From Chrysemys picta bellii (Eukaryota > Chordata > Testudines > Emydidae): a stretch of DNA of 64,000 nucleotides. The DNA lies in assembly GCF_011386835.1 (NCBI RefSeq), contig NC_088800.1:83578981-83642980 (forward strand), read 5' to 3'. Each line of letters opens with the position of its first letter. Position 1 is the first letter of the stretch. This document shows, piece after piece, positions 46,633-58,127 of this stretch. The translations under genes and the position numbers were made by a program. Under the pieces are notes generated by a model. The model did no database searches. It was given only the letters and a program-made list of their open reading frames with translations, and was not told the origin of the DNA.

Positions 46633-46661
46633 TGTGTGTGTGTGTATATATATATATATTA
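46633..46661. repeat. (TG)n(TA)n microsatellite at a transposon end
   Basis: The tract TGTGTGTGTGTGTATATATA follows directly on the GGTG right end of the MITE. Confidence 0.9.
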
Positions 46662-48775
46662 GGGCTGTCAAGCGATTTTACTTAAGTGCAATTCCCACCA
46701 ACATAAACCAGAGCTTCCTAATATCAGGGAGTCTTCTGTTTTCCTAAAATCCTTCAAGCACCTTGCTCTGCTGATCTGATTCATCCAGATGATGCTTAGA
46801 TACTGCATGGACAGGTGCTATAGAAGATTTTCCGATAGATTGACCAAATTCAGATTTGATTTTACCAAATTATCTACTCACCTAGCAGAACCCAGGACAT
46901 GAATTCAACTTTAGTATGGGCACGTTACCCTCCAGCCATTACAATCCAAAACTTTACATGGAAGACAGTCATGGTTTGGAAATACACATTTATTCTCTTC
47001 GGAGCCTCTGACCTTCCCTTCCCACTAGCAATGCGAAGCAAACTGAGAGACAGCGCCCTACTGTTGAGAACAGGCTCCTACGATACATAGTGCATGGAGT
47101 ATTACCCATAGCCAGGAGACTCTCAAACCTAACAGAGTTCCCATAAATTCCAGTTTATTGTCCGAGGCGTATTATTGGGTAATATCACAGTTTGTTCGGT
47201 TACACAATCAATAGATCTGTTACACCAAAATAATTACATGTTGGATGTAATCCAAGGGGGTTCTTGGGGAGCTTCCGTTAATTCTTCCAGCAAAAGGCAC
47301 ACTGGGATATATCAGGGCGTCCCTTGCCGCTGAATGATACAACTTTAATAATGTTTACTGAGGGTTTCTCGGCTCTGATTAGCCCTGCCTGAATTAGTTT
47401 TACAAATGAGGAACAGATCACTTATGTCGCCTGCCCAACTAGTCTCCCTGGGCCCTATTAAAAGGAACGGGGAGTAGAATGCGAAGCCTGTTCTCTGGTG
47501 TAATTTGGTTACCCCCTCACTCCTTGGCTTTTTGTGAACTTTCACTCTGATCTACTAGATGTTCCCTGAGCAAAACAGGACTGCGCCACTGGGCTCGGTA
47601 TCTATTTGGGCAGCTTCTTATGTTAATTAATAGCACAGAGTACGTTGCGAACTGTCTAATGCAGGAGGGGTGAAACTCACCCTGGTGCGGAGGGCGCTCT
47701 CACAGTTCTGTATTTGCTCTCTATGGCACAGCAAAGGCACCCGTTCTAGGCTCCTAGATCCTCAGCCGTCACCTCGCTTGGACAGAGACCTGCGTGTCTC
47801 ACTCCCTCGTGACTGGAGTTTTTCCAGGCTACACAGTTCCCTCCACTACACTATGCTATTGCCAGCAAGCCAGACTGCCTAACTGGGCCAGCGGCTGCAC
47901 GTTGCTTACTCTTTGAAGGCTGTGAACAGTGCATTGCCAGCAGTTACAAGTTACCACGTCGCCCTTTCTAACACACATCTGTTATTAAGGGGAAAGCGTT
48001 ACAGAGAAAACCTATTAAAAACAATAAAAGAACCTAAACACATGCTAATAAGCTTACCAGAGATCACCCCACCCACCCTCCGCTCCAGTGGGGGCTCTGG
48101 CAGGAGTCAGTCCTTCAAACCCCACCAAGGGGTTTTCTGTGGTTCCCAGTTGATAACATGAGCAGATCAGCCTGGTTCAAAGGCTTGGGCCTTTGATCTC
48201 CACCCTTCCGGAACAGGCAATCAGCAAACAGTGGGTCTCTCCCCAGGGCGTAGCTTCGAAAGGTTGGCGGTTTGCATACCTGGCGAAGGGCATTTGCATT
48301 CAACTCTCTCTAGATATTTCCCAGCAATTCCACTTTGCATGTATTGACCCAGAACACCATTCCTGTCTGCCACATGGTTCAGTGTTGTCTTGTGATCATC
48401 CAGGCCCCCAATAATCCATAACCTTTGGACTCCAAAGATACTTACCCTTCATTCAACAAGGGTTTTTCAAGGGGATTGGCGGAAATTGCTCTACCCATCA
48501 AAGACACACCCCACACACTACCACCATTGAGTCCTGTATCTGGGCTGCGCAGGGGCACTGAGGCTAGCAGGCCTCGCAAGGATACCTCTGCAGAGGCCAC
48601 GGGGGAAGGGCCTGTTAATGCACAATTGGCAAGAATGAACTGGGATAACAGCCACGAGAGGACTGGGCGGCAGCCCAGCTCACCAGGCCCGGTTTATGCA
48701 GGTGGATTTCTATCCCTGATCTCAGCAGACTCCATTTGCAGAGTTTGGGCTTTAACCGTATGGAGTTAACCCTTG

Positions 48776-49038
48776 GGGTACATCTACACTGGGATAAAAA
48801 ACCCACGGCACTGAGGCTCAGAGCTGACTGAGAGGGGTCAGCTGACTCAAGCTTGCAGGGTTATAACATCACAGTGTCAACATTTGGGACACTCCCTCCC
48901 CCACATGACTTCAAAGCCAGGCTCCAGCCGGTGCCAGAACAGCTGCACTGCAATGGTACAGCCCCACGAGCCCAGGTCAGCTGACCTGTGCCAGCCGCAA
49001 CCATGCCCCAGGGCTTTCTTTGCAGCGTAGACATACCC
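48776..49038. mobile_element. TIR element (GGGTACATCTACACTG ends)
   Basis: The left end GGGTACATCTACACTGG (48776-48792) and the complement of the right end GCAGCGTAGACATACCC (49022-49038) agree at 13 of 17 positions. It is a 263-bp non-autonomous DNA element without coding capacity. The right-hand motif is shared with 15596-15613. The target duplication is unclear. Confidence 0.65.
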
Positions 49039-49190
49039 TTCGCGTTCTCCAGCATGGTTCCTTTTCTAAAAAGTCCTGAAGGCCGGCTGCCTCGGGAGGT
49101 TACTAACAGAATCCGGAGCCGTTAGACACTGGCTTGAATCAGGCGCCCCTGTTGGCAGCAAGCAAAAGTTGTTACCGTCTGACAGCTGTG

Positions 49191-49260
49191 GGCAATAAAC
49201 AGCTTTTGCAGTTGATTAAACAGCCAAAGTGTTTGATAATCCCAAAAGCTGTTTATTGCC
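49191..49260. repeat. Perfect 17-bp inverted repeat (hairpin)
   Basis: GGCAATAAACAGCTTTT (49191-49207) and AAAAGCTGTTTATTGCC (49244-49260) are exact reverse complements separated by a 36-bp loop. The pairing stops sharply at both outer ends. No known element was recognised around it. Confidence 0.85.
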
Positions 49261-50071
49261 AGGATACCCCCAGTGCCATAAACATTGTTCCTATTATACA
49301 CCAAAAGCTCCTCTAACAACAAGCAGTAACAACTTAAAAATCAAGGAGAAATACATGTTGTTTCTTGCCTTGTTGCATATTCATCAAAGACAAGCTGTAA
49401 CTGAGTGCAGGGTGACTTTAGAAGCAAGAGAATAACTGAGATGTGGTTGGGTTAATATTAAGTTTTTCCAGGCTGTGATCAATTACTGTGTTTTGCAGAA
49501 GGTAAGAAAATAGAAGATTTATGTATTTAAAAAAACCAAACCATTATCAACGTTAGCATCTCTCTTACTTTGTAAACTCTTCTGTGATGGTCAGTACATA
49601 TTATATGTAAGGATGCATCCTAGGTTGGATATTAGGATGCAGATGGTTTTGTATCACCAATGGGTCCTGAATGTGATTTTATAACTGCTTTGATGCCATC
49701 TGTTGAATAGATGGTCCTCTATATCTTGTAGAAGACAGTCTTGAATCATCACTGAGCGACACCAGTTTTATACCAGTGTAGTCTCCGTTTTCACTTTTCT
49801 CCAATATAAACCGTTATTTGACCATGTGATTTTTAACTGTACTCTGAGGGTCCCAATACACTTTTGGGTGATGTAAAATAATAAATAATAATAATTCAAA
49901 GTCTCATTTTGGTCCAAATCCTAGGCCATAATCCAAATGTGCAGGTTTAGCCTCTCTTTAATGATCCAGAATAGAACACTGAAATTTGCCAATGTTTGGG
50001 TTTGGATCTGGATTTCCTGAAATTCAGGAGTGTTTGGATTTGTGATTTTGGTTCCTTCCATTTTGAGGATA

Positions 50072-50470
50072 AAAAGATTCATAGATTTTCAGGCCAGAAG
50101 GGACCATTATGGTCATCTAGTCTGACCTCCTGTATAACACAGGCCAGAGAACTATCCCCAAATAATTCCTAGAGCAGAGCTTTCAGAAAAACATCCAATC
50201 CAATCCACCACGAGCCTTGGTAAATTGTTCCCATGGTTATTTACTTTCACCATTAAAAAATGTACACCTTATTTCCAGCCTGAATTTGTCTAGCTTCAAC
50301 TTCTAGCCATTGGTTTGTGTTTATATCTTTCTCTTCTACATCGAAGAGCCCATTATTAAATATTTGTTCCCCATGTAGATACGTATAGACTATGATCAAG
50401 TCACCCCTTAACCTCCTCGTTGTTAAACTAAATAGATTGAGCTCCTTGAGTCTATCACGGTAAGGCATGT
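50072..50470 (-). mobile_element. CR1-group LINE 3' end, antisense, left part (interrupted)
   Basis: The words run in the same order as in 21606-21950: 'gtctgacctcctgta', 'aataattcctagagcaga', 'tgaatttgtctagcttcaac', 'cccattattaaatatt' and 'ccccatgtagatac'. It continues through 'ttgagctccttgagtct' to 'cacggtaaggcatg'. The element then breaks off where a plus-strand CR1 begins and resumes near 52417. Confidence 0.8.
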
Positions 50471-52416
50471 GATAGATATCGGAGGTAAGTGGGGAAGCGA
50501 GATACCAGGAGGAAATGCAAGGAGGAGGGTGCAACAGGGGAGGCCTCCTGATTCATACTGAGAAAGCAGGGCAATCGGCTAGTTATCTTAGGTGCCTGTT
50601 CACGAACACAAGAAGCCTGGGAAAAAAGCAGGAAGAATTGGAAGTCCTGGCACAGTCAAGGAACTATGATGTGATTGGAATAACAGAGACTTGGTGGGGT
50701 AACTCACATGACTGGAGCACTGTCATGGATGGGTATAAACTGTTCAGGAAGGACAGGCGAGGAGAAAAAGTGAAGGAGTTGCACTGTATGTAAGGGAGCA
50801 GTGATTGCTCAGAGCTCCAGTATGAAACTGGAGAAAAGCCTGTTGAGAGTCTTTGGGTTAAGTTTAGAGGCAAGAGCAATAAGGGTGATGCCGTGGTGAG
50901 CGTCTGCAATAAACCACCAGACCAGGAGGATGAGGTAGACAAGGCTTTCTTCAGACAACTAACAAGTTTCCACATCACAGGACCCGGTTCTCATGGGGGA
51001 CTTCAGTCACCCTGACATCTGCTGGGAGAGCAATACAGCAGTGCACAGACAATCCAGGAAGTTTTTGGAGAGAGTTGGGGACAACTTCCTGGTGCAAGTG
51101 CTGGAGGAACCAACTAGGGGCCATGATCCTCTTGACCTGCTGCTTACAAACAGGGAAGAATTGGTAGGAGAAGTAGAAGTGGGTGGCAATCTGGGCAGCA
51201 GTGACCATGAGATGGTCGAGTTCAGGATCCTGACAAAAGGAAGAAAGGAGAGCACTAGAATACAGACCCTGAACTTCAGAAAAGCAGACTTTTACTCCCT
51301 CAGGGAATTGATGGGCAGGATCCCCGGGGAGGCTAATATGAGGTGGAAAGGAGTCCAGGAGAGCTGGCTGTATTTTAAAGAACTCTTATTGAGGGTGCAG
51401 GAACAAACCATCCCAATGTGCAGAAAGAATAGCAAATATGGCAGGTGACCAGCTTGGCTTAACAGATAAATCTTTGGTGAGCTTAAACACAAAAAAGAAG
51501 CTTACAAGAAGTGGAAATTTGGACAGATGACTAGGGAGGAGTATAAAAATATTGCTCGAGCATGCAGGGGTGTAATCAGGAAGGCCAAAACACAACTGGA
51601 GTTGCAGCTAGCAAGGGGTGTGAAGGGTAACAAGAAGGATTTCTACAGGTATGTTAGCAACAAGAAGTTGGTCAGGAAAAGTGTTGGGACCCTTACTGAA
51701 TGGGGGAGGCAACCTAGTGACAGATGATGTGGAGAAACTGAAGTACTTGATGCTTATTTTTGTCTTGGTCTTCACGGATAAGGTCAGCTTCCAGGCTGCT
51801 GAATTGGGCAGCACAGTATGGAGAGGAGGTGAGCAGCCCTCAGTGGTGAAAGAACAGGCTAAGGACTATTTAGAAAAGCAGGACATTCACAAGTCCATGG
51901 ATGCCAGCAGATTGAGGGAAGTGATTATTCCCCTCTATTCGGCATTTGTGAGGTCACATCTGGAGTATTGTGTCCAGTTTTGGGTCCCCCACAACAGAAA
52001 GGATGTGGACAAATTGGAGAGAGTCCAGAGAAGGGCAATGAAAATGATTAGGAGGCTGGCGCACATGACTTATGAGGAGAGGCTGAGGGAACTGGGCTTA
52101 TTTAGTCTGCAGAAGACTGAGGGGGGATTTGCTAGCACCTTCAACTACCTAAAGGGAGGTTCCAAAGAGGATGGAGCTCGGCTGTTCTCAGTGGTGGCAG
52201 ATGACAGAACAAGGAGCAATGGTCTCAAGTTGCAGTGTGGGAGGTCTAGGTTGGATATTAGGAAAAACTATTTCACTAGGAGAGTGGTGAAGCACTGAAA
52301 TGGCTTACCTAGGGAGGTGGTGGTGTCTCCATCCTTAGAGGTTTTTAAGGCCTGGCTTGACAAAGCCCTAGATGACCTTCTGAGGTCTCTTCCAACCCTG
52401 ATATTCTATGATTTCT
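50471..52416 (+). mobile_element. CR1 LINE with internal deletion of the reverse transcriptase core
   Basis: Plus-strand frames give the 5' endonuclease region first (LRCLFTNTRSLGKKQEELEV, then VIGITETWWGNSHDW at 50515-50793, and GDFSHPDICWES, LVGEVEVGGNLGSSDHEMVE at 50993-51448). The connecting region follows (51527-51727) and then the C-terminal part ([20 protein letters not shown], then [16 protein letters not shown] at 51651-52298). The central reverse transcriptase blocks, including the FADD box, are missing between about 51895 and 51915. The element ends with the CR1 3' tail GATGACCTTCTGAGGTCTCT at 52371-52390 and ATTCTATGATT. At about 1.95 kb it is far shorter than a complete CR1, and frameshifts make it inactive. 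Confidence 0.88.
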
Positions 52417-52620
52417 GATTCTTTAATCATTCTCATAGCTGTTCTCTGAACCCTCTCCAGTGTATCAACATCCTTCTTGAGTTGTGGACGCTGGAACTGG
52501 ACACAGTATTTCAACAGCGGTCACACTAGTGCCAAATAAGGAGGTAAAATAATCTTTCTACTCCTACTCAAGATTCCCGTGCATCCAAGATGGCATTAAG
52601 TGCTTTTGGCCACAGCAAAG
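52417..52620 (-). mobile_element. CR1-group LINE 3' end, antisense, right part (resumed)
   Basis: 'gattctttaatcattctca', 'ctctgaaccctctccagtg', 'tatcaacatccttcttgag' and 'ggacacagtatttcaacag' continue the antisense element broken at 50470. The complement encodes the C-terminal reverse transcriptase region in decayed form. Confidence 0.75.
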
Positions 52621-53417
52621 ATCTGGATCTGAATCGGTATCCTAAATTCAGAACTAGACAACAACCTCTGCTCTAGTATATTTTTCCTCATTGATGCTGC
52701 TTGTTTACTGTTTGCACTTCACTCAGCATGAATAATGAAGCTAGAGTGGTCAGTTTTCCTTTCTTAGCTCTTATGCCCCAGCACAATTCTGTTGAATTTG
52801 CACTTCTAGCATATGCAGCTGGAATCGTTAAAGAGACACTGTCAGTTGGTTTTGATCCAAAGTTTGTTCTGCTATAAAACTTTTGCATGATTTCTTTCTT
52901 TTAATTTCAAAGTTAGCCAAGTTTTTGTCTGGATTTAAACATTGCCCCATATCTCTTGCTTCCCAAATCCCTGATCCTGCACCTGAACCAACGTGGCTGG
53001 ACTCTTGCACCCATAGTCTCGTTGAACTCAATGGGGCTGCCCATGGATCTGTGGGATTACCTGTGCAGTTTGGACGGAGACCCAAACATGCTGGTACAGG
53101 AGAACCTGAGAGTGAAATTTACCAGAAACTGACTAATCTATTTTCAACCAGAACTGAAGGGGGAAAGAACTGAAATAATTAAACACATATTCCTTTAATT
53201 CTCTCAGTTGTAATCATCTTATGTATTATTAGTGGTGTAACACAAGTCATGATTTTCTTTTAAATATATATTTTTAAACTGGCTTGTGCCCCTTTTAAAT
53301 CCAAGCAGAACTTGTAAGTAAAATACTAATAATACTTCATTTCATTTTGGACAAAATTTTAAAAAAGTCCCTAGTGACATTGCGTGTTGCCATTTTTGGG
53401 TTCTTGATGCTTCTTTA

Positions 53418-53545
53418 AGAGGTCTGATTTTTCAGGAAATGCTGAACACCCACCCTCTGTCAGTCAGGCCTCTTTAAAGTGTCTCAAATTGGGCACAAAA
53501 CACTCAGGCACTGTAAATTGCTAGCCACCTTTGAAAAACCACTAG
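53418..53545. repeat. Dispersed repeat with GCTGAACACCCAC words
   Basis: 'ggtctgatttttcagga', 'gctgaacacccaccct' and 'agccacctttgaaaaacc' match the family at 37265-37385 and 63355-63540. Confidence 0.45.
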
Positions 53546-54782
53546 TTAATTTCTTGGTTTTACAACCGTTTTTTTCCCCCACAAAACCTTAATTTGAACA
53601 TTGACAGCAATAGTTGACAACGAAAGATAATTTTTTTGGTCTCATAGGCTCCAATGATTCCCATAGTCAATGCATAGACTAAGGGCATCTACTCACCCAT
53701 ACGCTCCAGCCTACATCTGACTGCTACAAATCTTTAACACACCTTCTCTCCCCACCTTACTGCTAATTATTCTGCCCACCAAGATTCTGTTCCACTTCAG
53801 TAGCTGGGTGGAAAAATTCTAATTTTCCTACTACTTTCCTCCCATTCTAAAGGGAATTTTGAGACTTAATTATTTTCATTCCCTGCTAGACTAAATAATT
53901 AGGGAAAGGGACTGTTTTCCATAAGAACATTAAGTTCCATACTCCATAGAGTTTATTCTGCTAATGGAAACTCTACACCTCGAATAGCCAAGGGACTTTC
54001 AAAATGAGTTAATGCCTTCAAAATGAAATTTCTGAGACCAAAGTTTGTAGGTTTCTTTACAACTCTGAAAATTATAGTATTTTTTCAAGTGTGATAAACG
54101 TAAAATGAGAAACAGGTGACTGATTAAAAATGAGTGCATTGTTGAATGCGCAGCCTAATTGAGTGTGAAACTTTACTTCAAGCAAAGTGATGTTATTGGA
54201 ATGTAGATGTACAAAATATTATTGTTCAGTGGATAGTTCATAAAACATTCGCCGTCTTAAATCTCAGCTAAGAAATGAATTCGTGTTGTAACATACCGTC
54301 ATGGAAACAGAACTACAACCAAAAATTGATTTTGGTTACAGAAAGAGCAAAAAATTGTTTCCATTTTTGACTGTAAATATTCAGTGACTCTCATATGAAA
54401 CTTTTCAAATGACAAGCCCCTCTTTTTTCATTTCTTAGACCCACTTGCTTGGAAACCTGTGGGTTTTCATTTGCGTTTTATCCCGTCGTTGTAAACTTTG
54501 GTTGATGAAGCCTCAACACACAATTTAAAAAACTAGACCCTGACATCCAATTTTATTCCTATAGGCAATATCTTTTAATCTGATATTATTTGACTAGAAG
54601 AGCATTAGAGGTTAGTATTATGTAGTGTTTGTATTCCATCTGTTTTATTTTCTGTGTCCTTGGTAGCCTCAGGACTTAATGGATATGGACCAGATCCTCA
54701 GTGGACATAAATCAGGATAGCTCAATTTAAGACATATCTTGTGTGTTAGCTAACATTGTATCTAATATGAGGTAAGATCTTC

Positions 54783-55256
54783 GGCAATATCTACACTGCG
54801 TGGCAGAGTTTGCGGCATGCAGGCTATGTGTAGCTACGCGCTGCAGTGAAAAACAAGCTGCATCACGCTGCCGGAGCCTTTCTCCACTGCCGGAGCCTTT
54901 CACTGCAGTGGGGAAGAGCTCCAGCACCGGGGACCTGGCAAACCCTTTTTAGCCGCTGCCTCCCTCCCTGAGAGAGCCTTCAGTGCTACCGAAGTCTTTC
55001 CTGCCGCAGAGAAATGTTCCAGCAGTCAGGAAGCAGCGGGATACGACATGGCTAAAAATATCAGCGTAGAGGGAGAAACGCAGCTCGAACGAATAGAGAG
55101 CCATGTAGGGTATGTTCTTGGGTACAGACCCACAGGCACAGGCATGTCTTTACTCGCCTAGGCCGTGCCTCACCATCTAGATGGCTGTTTATACCCATGC
55201 TAGAGGGGCTACACACATGTGTACTCTATGTGCTGCTGAGAGAAGATGTACCCTTA
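54783..55256. mobile_element. Degenerate TIR-type element
   Basis: The left side reads 'caatatctacactgcgtgg' and the right side 'gctgagagaagatgtaccc', weak counterparts of the GGGTACATCTACACTG ends seen at 48776. A direct repeat 'ctgccggagcctttc' occurs at 54870 and 54888. Nearby 'gttagctaac' words (54745 and 55415) suggest a second decayed inverted-repeat element. Boundaries are uncertain. Confidence 0.35.
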
Positions 55257-55529
55257 GGGAGGATGGAGTCGTTTGTCGTTTTCACATGAGTTAGCAGGTT
55301 GAGGTAAAGACTATGGGAGATCTTGAGATATTCCTTGACTTGCTAACTTATATGAAAACCATAAACTGCATTGTCTTCAATAGGAATTTACCTTGTGTTA
55401 GTTACCAAGTATTAGCTAACACAAGATAAGAACACACTTTTTTTTCCCCCTCCAAGTGAAGATCAGACCTTAGAGTCAATAGCGCTTTGTTTCTGGCCAT
55501 TAGTTGGGTCAAAGACATATAGAGGGGAA

Positions 55530-55911
55530 ATAACCAGAAGAAGTGGGTTGTAGCCCACGAAAGCTTATGCTCTAATAAATTTGTTAGTCTCTAAGGCCTT
55601 GGCTACACTTACCCGGTAGTTCGGCGGCGAGCGATCAAACTTCTGGGTTCGACTTATCGCGTCTAGTCTGGACGCGATAAGTCGAGCCCGGAAGTGCTCG
55701 CCATCGACTGCGGTACTCCAGCTCGGCGAGAGGAGTACCGCGGAGTCGACGGGGGAGCCTGCCTGCCGAGTGTGGACCAAGGTAAGTTCGAACTAAGGTA
55801 CTTCGAACTTCAGCTACGTTATTCACGTAGCTGAAGTTCCGTACCTTAGTTCGAATTAGGGGGTTAGTGTAGACCTGGCCTAAGGTGCCACAAGTACTCC
55901 TGTTCTTTTTG
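55530..55911 (+). mobile_element. Penelope-like element 3' end (split by a MITE)
   Basis: 'aagtgggttgtagcccacg', 'aaagcttatgctctaat' and 'gttagtctctaa' at 55538-55594 continue after the insert with 'ggtgccacaagtactcctg' and TTCTTTTT at 55884-55911. The complement of the same terminus lies at 38152-38225. No coding part remains. Confidence 0.75.
55595..55880. mobile_element. PIF/Harbinger-like MITE with TAA target duplication
   Basis: The left end is GGCCTTGGCTACACTTA (55595) and the right end is TTAGTGTAGACCTGGCC (55880). The 3-bp duplication TAA flanks both (55592-55594 and 55881-55883). The interior has two strong hairpins: GACTTATCGCGTC with GACGCGATAAGTC (about 55651-55683), and a longer pairing of TTCGAACTAAGGTAC with GTACCTTAGTTCGAA (about 55788-55855). 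The three-base TAA duplication and inverted ends fit PIF/Harbinger. No transposase is present. Confidence 0.82.
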
Positions 55912-56689
55912 ATTATACGGATACTATTTCACGGACTCGTTCACACTGGAAAATGGAGTACATTTGTAGCATATGTGAAAATGAAGTGGCTACTGGAAAC
56001 CTGTGAAACAAGTGGCTCAAAAAATGTGGTGCAACTGCAGAGTCCAAGAGGCATGGCTGCTACCGAACAAAATTAATCAAAGCCAATAATTTCGGATGAC
56101 CGGAGTTTGTACCTTTTGGGAAAAGGCGGAGTGGGAGGAGGCAGGCCCATGATTTAATTGCTCAGAGAAATTGATTGTGTTTCTTGCTTATTTGCACAAT
56201 GTCGCTCTAATTGTTGAGTTTTTTGAGGAGCTCTTCACTGGGATTGTTGGGAAGGTGACAAAGATGTTACAGGTGTATTACGGAGTCATCCCATGGATTG
56301 GGGGAGCACTGCAACTATAACACCAGTTCCCTGTGATAGGAGCGGGGGGTGGGGGGGGAGAGAGAATACAAGTATATAATGGAGTTCTTCTCAAGTAAAG
56401 AGGAGGAACTGTGCAGGTATTTCATGGGGCTCTCCCTGTCTCCCTGAAGGAACATCTGACATACTCTGGACTAGGGAAAGACCTTGCACACTTACAGGTT
56501 CACTCTGAGTTTTGCTGTGTCTCCCATGATAATTCTTCCATTTTACATTTACTTAATTGATACTGTGATTTGGAAAAACTTGGCCATTATAAAATCTCTG
56601 GGTCCGTGTGAAATACACAACATTAACGCTGAACGTATGGAGGAAGTCAGTCCGAATAAACTCAAGCCATGGCTTCCCCCACCTCTAGT

Positions 56690-57165
56690 AGAGCTTTTCA
56701 AAAAAATTTCAACGTAGTTTTTCATCGAAAAATGCAATTTGGTCAAAAGCAAAGTGTGTTGTGAGAACATATCAATTTCAGCTAAATTTTCAACCAAAAA
56801 ATCAAAACGAATCATTTTGACTTTCTTGTTTCGTATTGATAAGGTGAAATGTTCCATTTCCGCTTCCTTATTTCAATTCATTTTGTTTTGACTTTTCAGT
56901 TATGTTAAAATATTAATATAAAGACCCAGTTAAATCTATATATTAGGTTTAATTTATATCCTGTAATGTTTCAACATTATCAAAATGAAACATTTTGACA
57001 TTATCCAAATGAAATGATTCGATATTTCCAAATCGAAGGTTTTTTGGGAATTTTTGTATCAACTTTCCAGGAACAAAAACAAAATTTGAAATGTCCGAAT
57101 TTCCAGCAGGATGAAAAATTCTGGTTTCCAACCATCTCCAGTAAATACCCAGTGCTTCAGAGGAA
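56690..57165. repeat. AT-rich repeat (AAAATTTC / GAAACATTTTG words)
   Basis: The stretch starts near AGAGCTTTTCAAAAAAATTT and is dominated by 'tttcatcgaaaaatgc', 'aaattttcaaccaaaa', 'cgaatcattttgact' and 'aaaatgaaacattttgac'. It is a longer relative of 5058-5462. Confidence 0.5.
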
Positions 57166-57457
57166 GGAGGAAAACGCTCAAAGATGCATCCAGCCAGTGC
57201 AATACTGTACTGTTCCTTTTTGGCCATTGCTGGTAATCATCTCAGTAGTGGGACGGAGGTTTGCTTCCCTTTGTATCTATGTTCTGCCTCCATAGCTGTA
57301 TATCTTATTTATGCTCAAGCTGTCATCTTTCTGCCTTTGTAACCTGCTCTTATAGTAACTTCTGTTCATCCCTTTTGAATTAAGCAAGAACATGAGAAAG
57401 GAGAGCAGACCCCTTGTCATCATTGGTTTCTATGAGTTAGTTGGCAGCATGCATTTG

Positions 57458-57585
57458 GGGTGACCAGATAGCAAGTGTGAAAAATCAGGACACTTTTATT
57501 TGAGGGGAGGGGTAATAGTTGCCTATATAAGACAAAACCCCTAACATCGGGACAATCCCAATAATATCAGGGCATCTGGTCACCC
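57458..57585. mobile_element. 128-bp palindromic MITE (GGGTGACCAGA), inverted copy
   Basis: The left end GGGTGACCAGATAGCAAGTG (57458) and right end GGGCATCTGGTCACCC (57585) bound a sequence that is the reverse complement, with differences, of 26471-26590. TA follows on the right; the left TA is lost. Confidence 0.78.
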
Positions 57586-58127
57586 TACATGCATTCAACC
57601 CCTAGAGTCACAAACATTCTAGGTTGAATAATGTCACTTCTTTCAGAACCTCAGACAAACTATGGCCTAGGTCCTGCACTGGATCCATGTGGACGGACAC
57701 CTGTACCCATCCAGAGTCCCGCTGACACTAGAAATGCTCTAGTTCAACCGCAAGTAGAAGAAGGTGGTGGAATTCCGTGGCCTGTGCAGGAGCTCAGAAT
57801 ACATGGTCCTAAGTGGGGCCCTTGTTGGCTTTATAATCTGTGAATCCCTGACTTTGGCAGAGCTGGGCATGGTGCAGGAGACTACCCACATGCATCCAGT
57901 AGCTATGCTTAATGTTCCCAAAATGTTGAGAGCCGAGACCCATTTTGGGAAAGTAAAACCAATCACACCCTCCTTCAATCTTGCTATACTAGGTGGGCAG
58001 CACAAGGTCCATTGGCCAATATTCTGCATCCCTCCTGCTCGTTCTTCATCTGCCTCCCCAGCCCCAAGAGTGCACCCCTTACCTTCGAAAACACTAGCTT
58101 AATGGCTGCATCTCAGATATGTTCTTC

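Noticed and set aside
47100..48440. Possible degraded LTR retroelement
   Set aside because: Composition and some words suggested an old antisense LTR element, but no TG..CA ends, target duplication or coding motif could be found.
51651..52298. Plus-strand open frame of 215 codons as a host gene
   Set aside because: Its C-terminal two thirds is the CR1 reverse transcriptase C-terminus ([12 protein letters not shown] and following), so it belongs to the LINE and not to the host.
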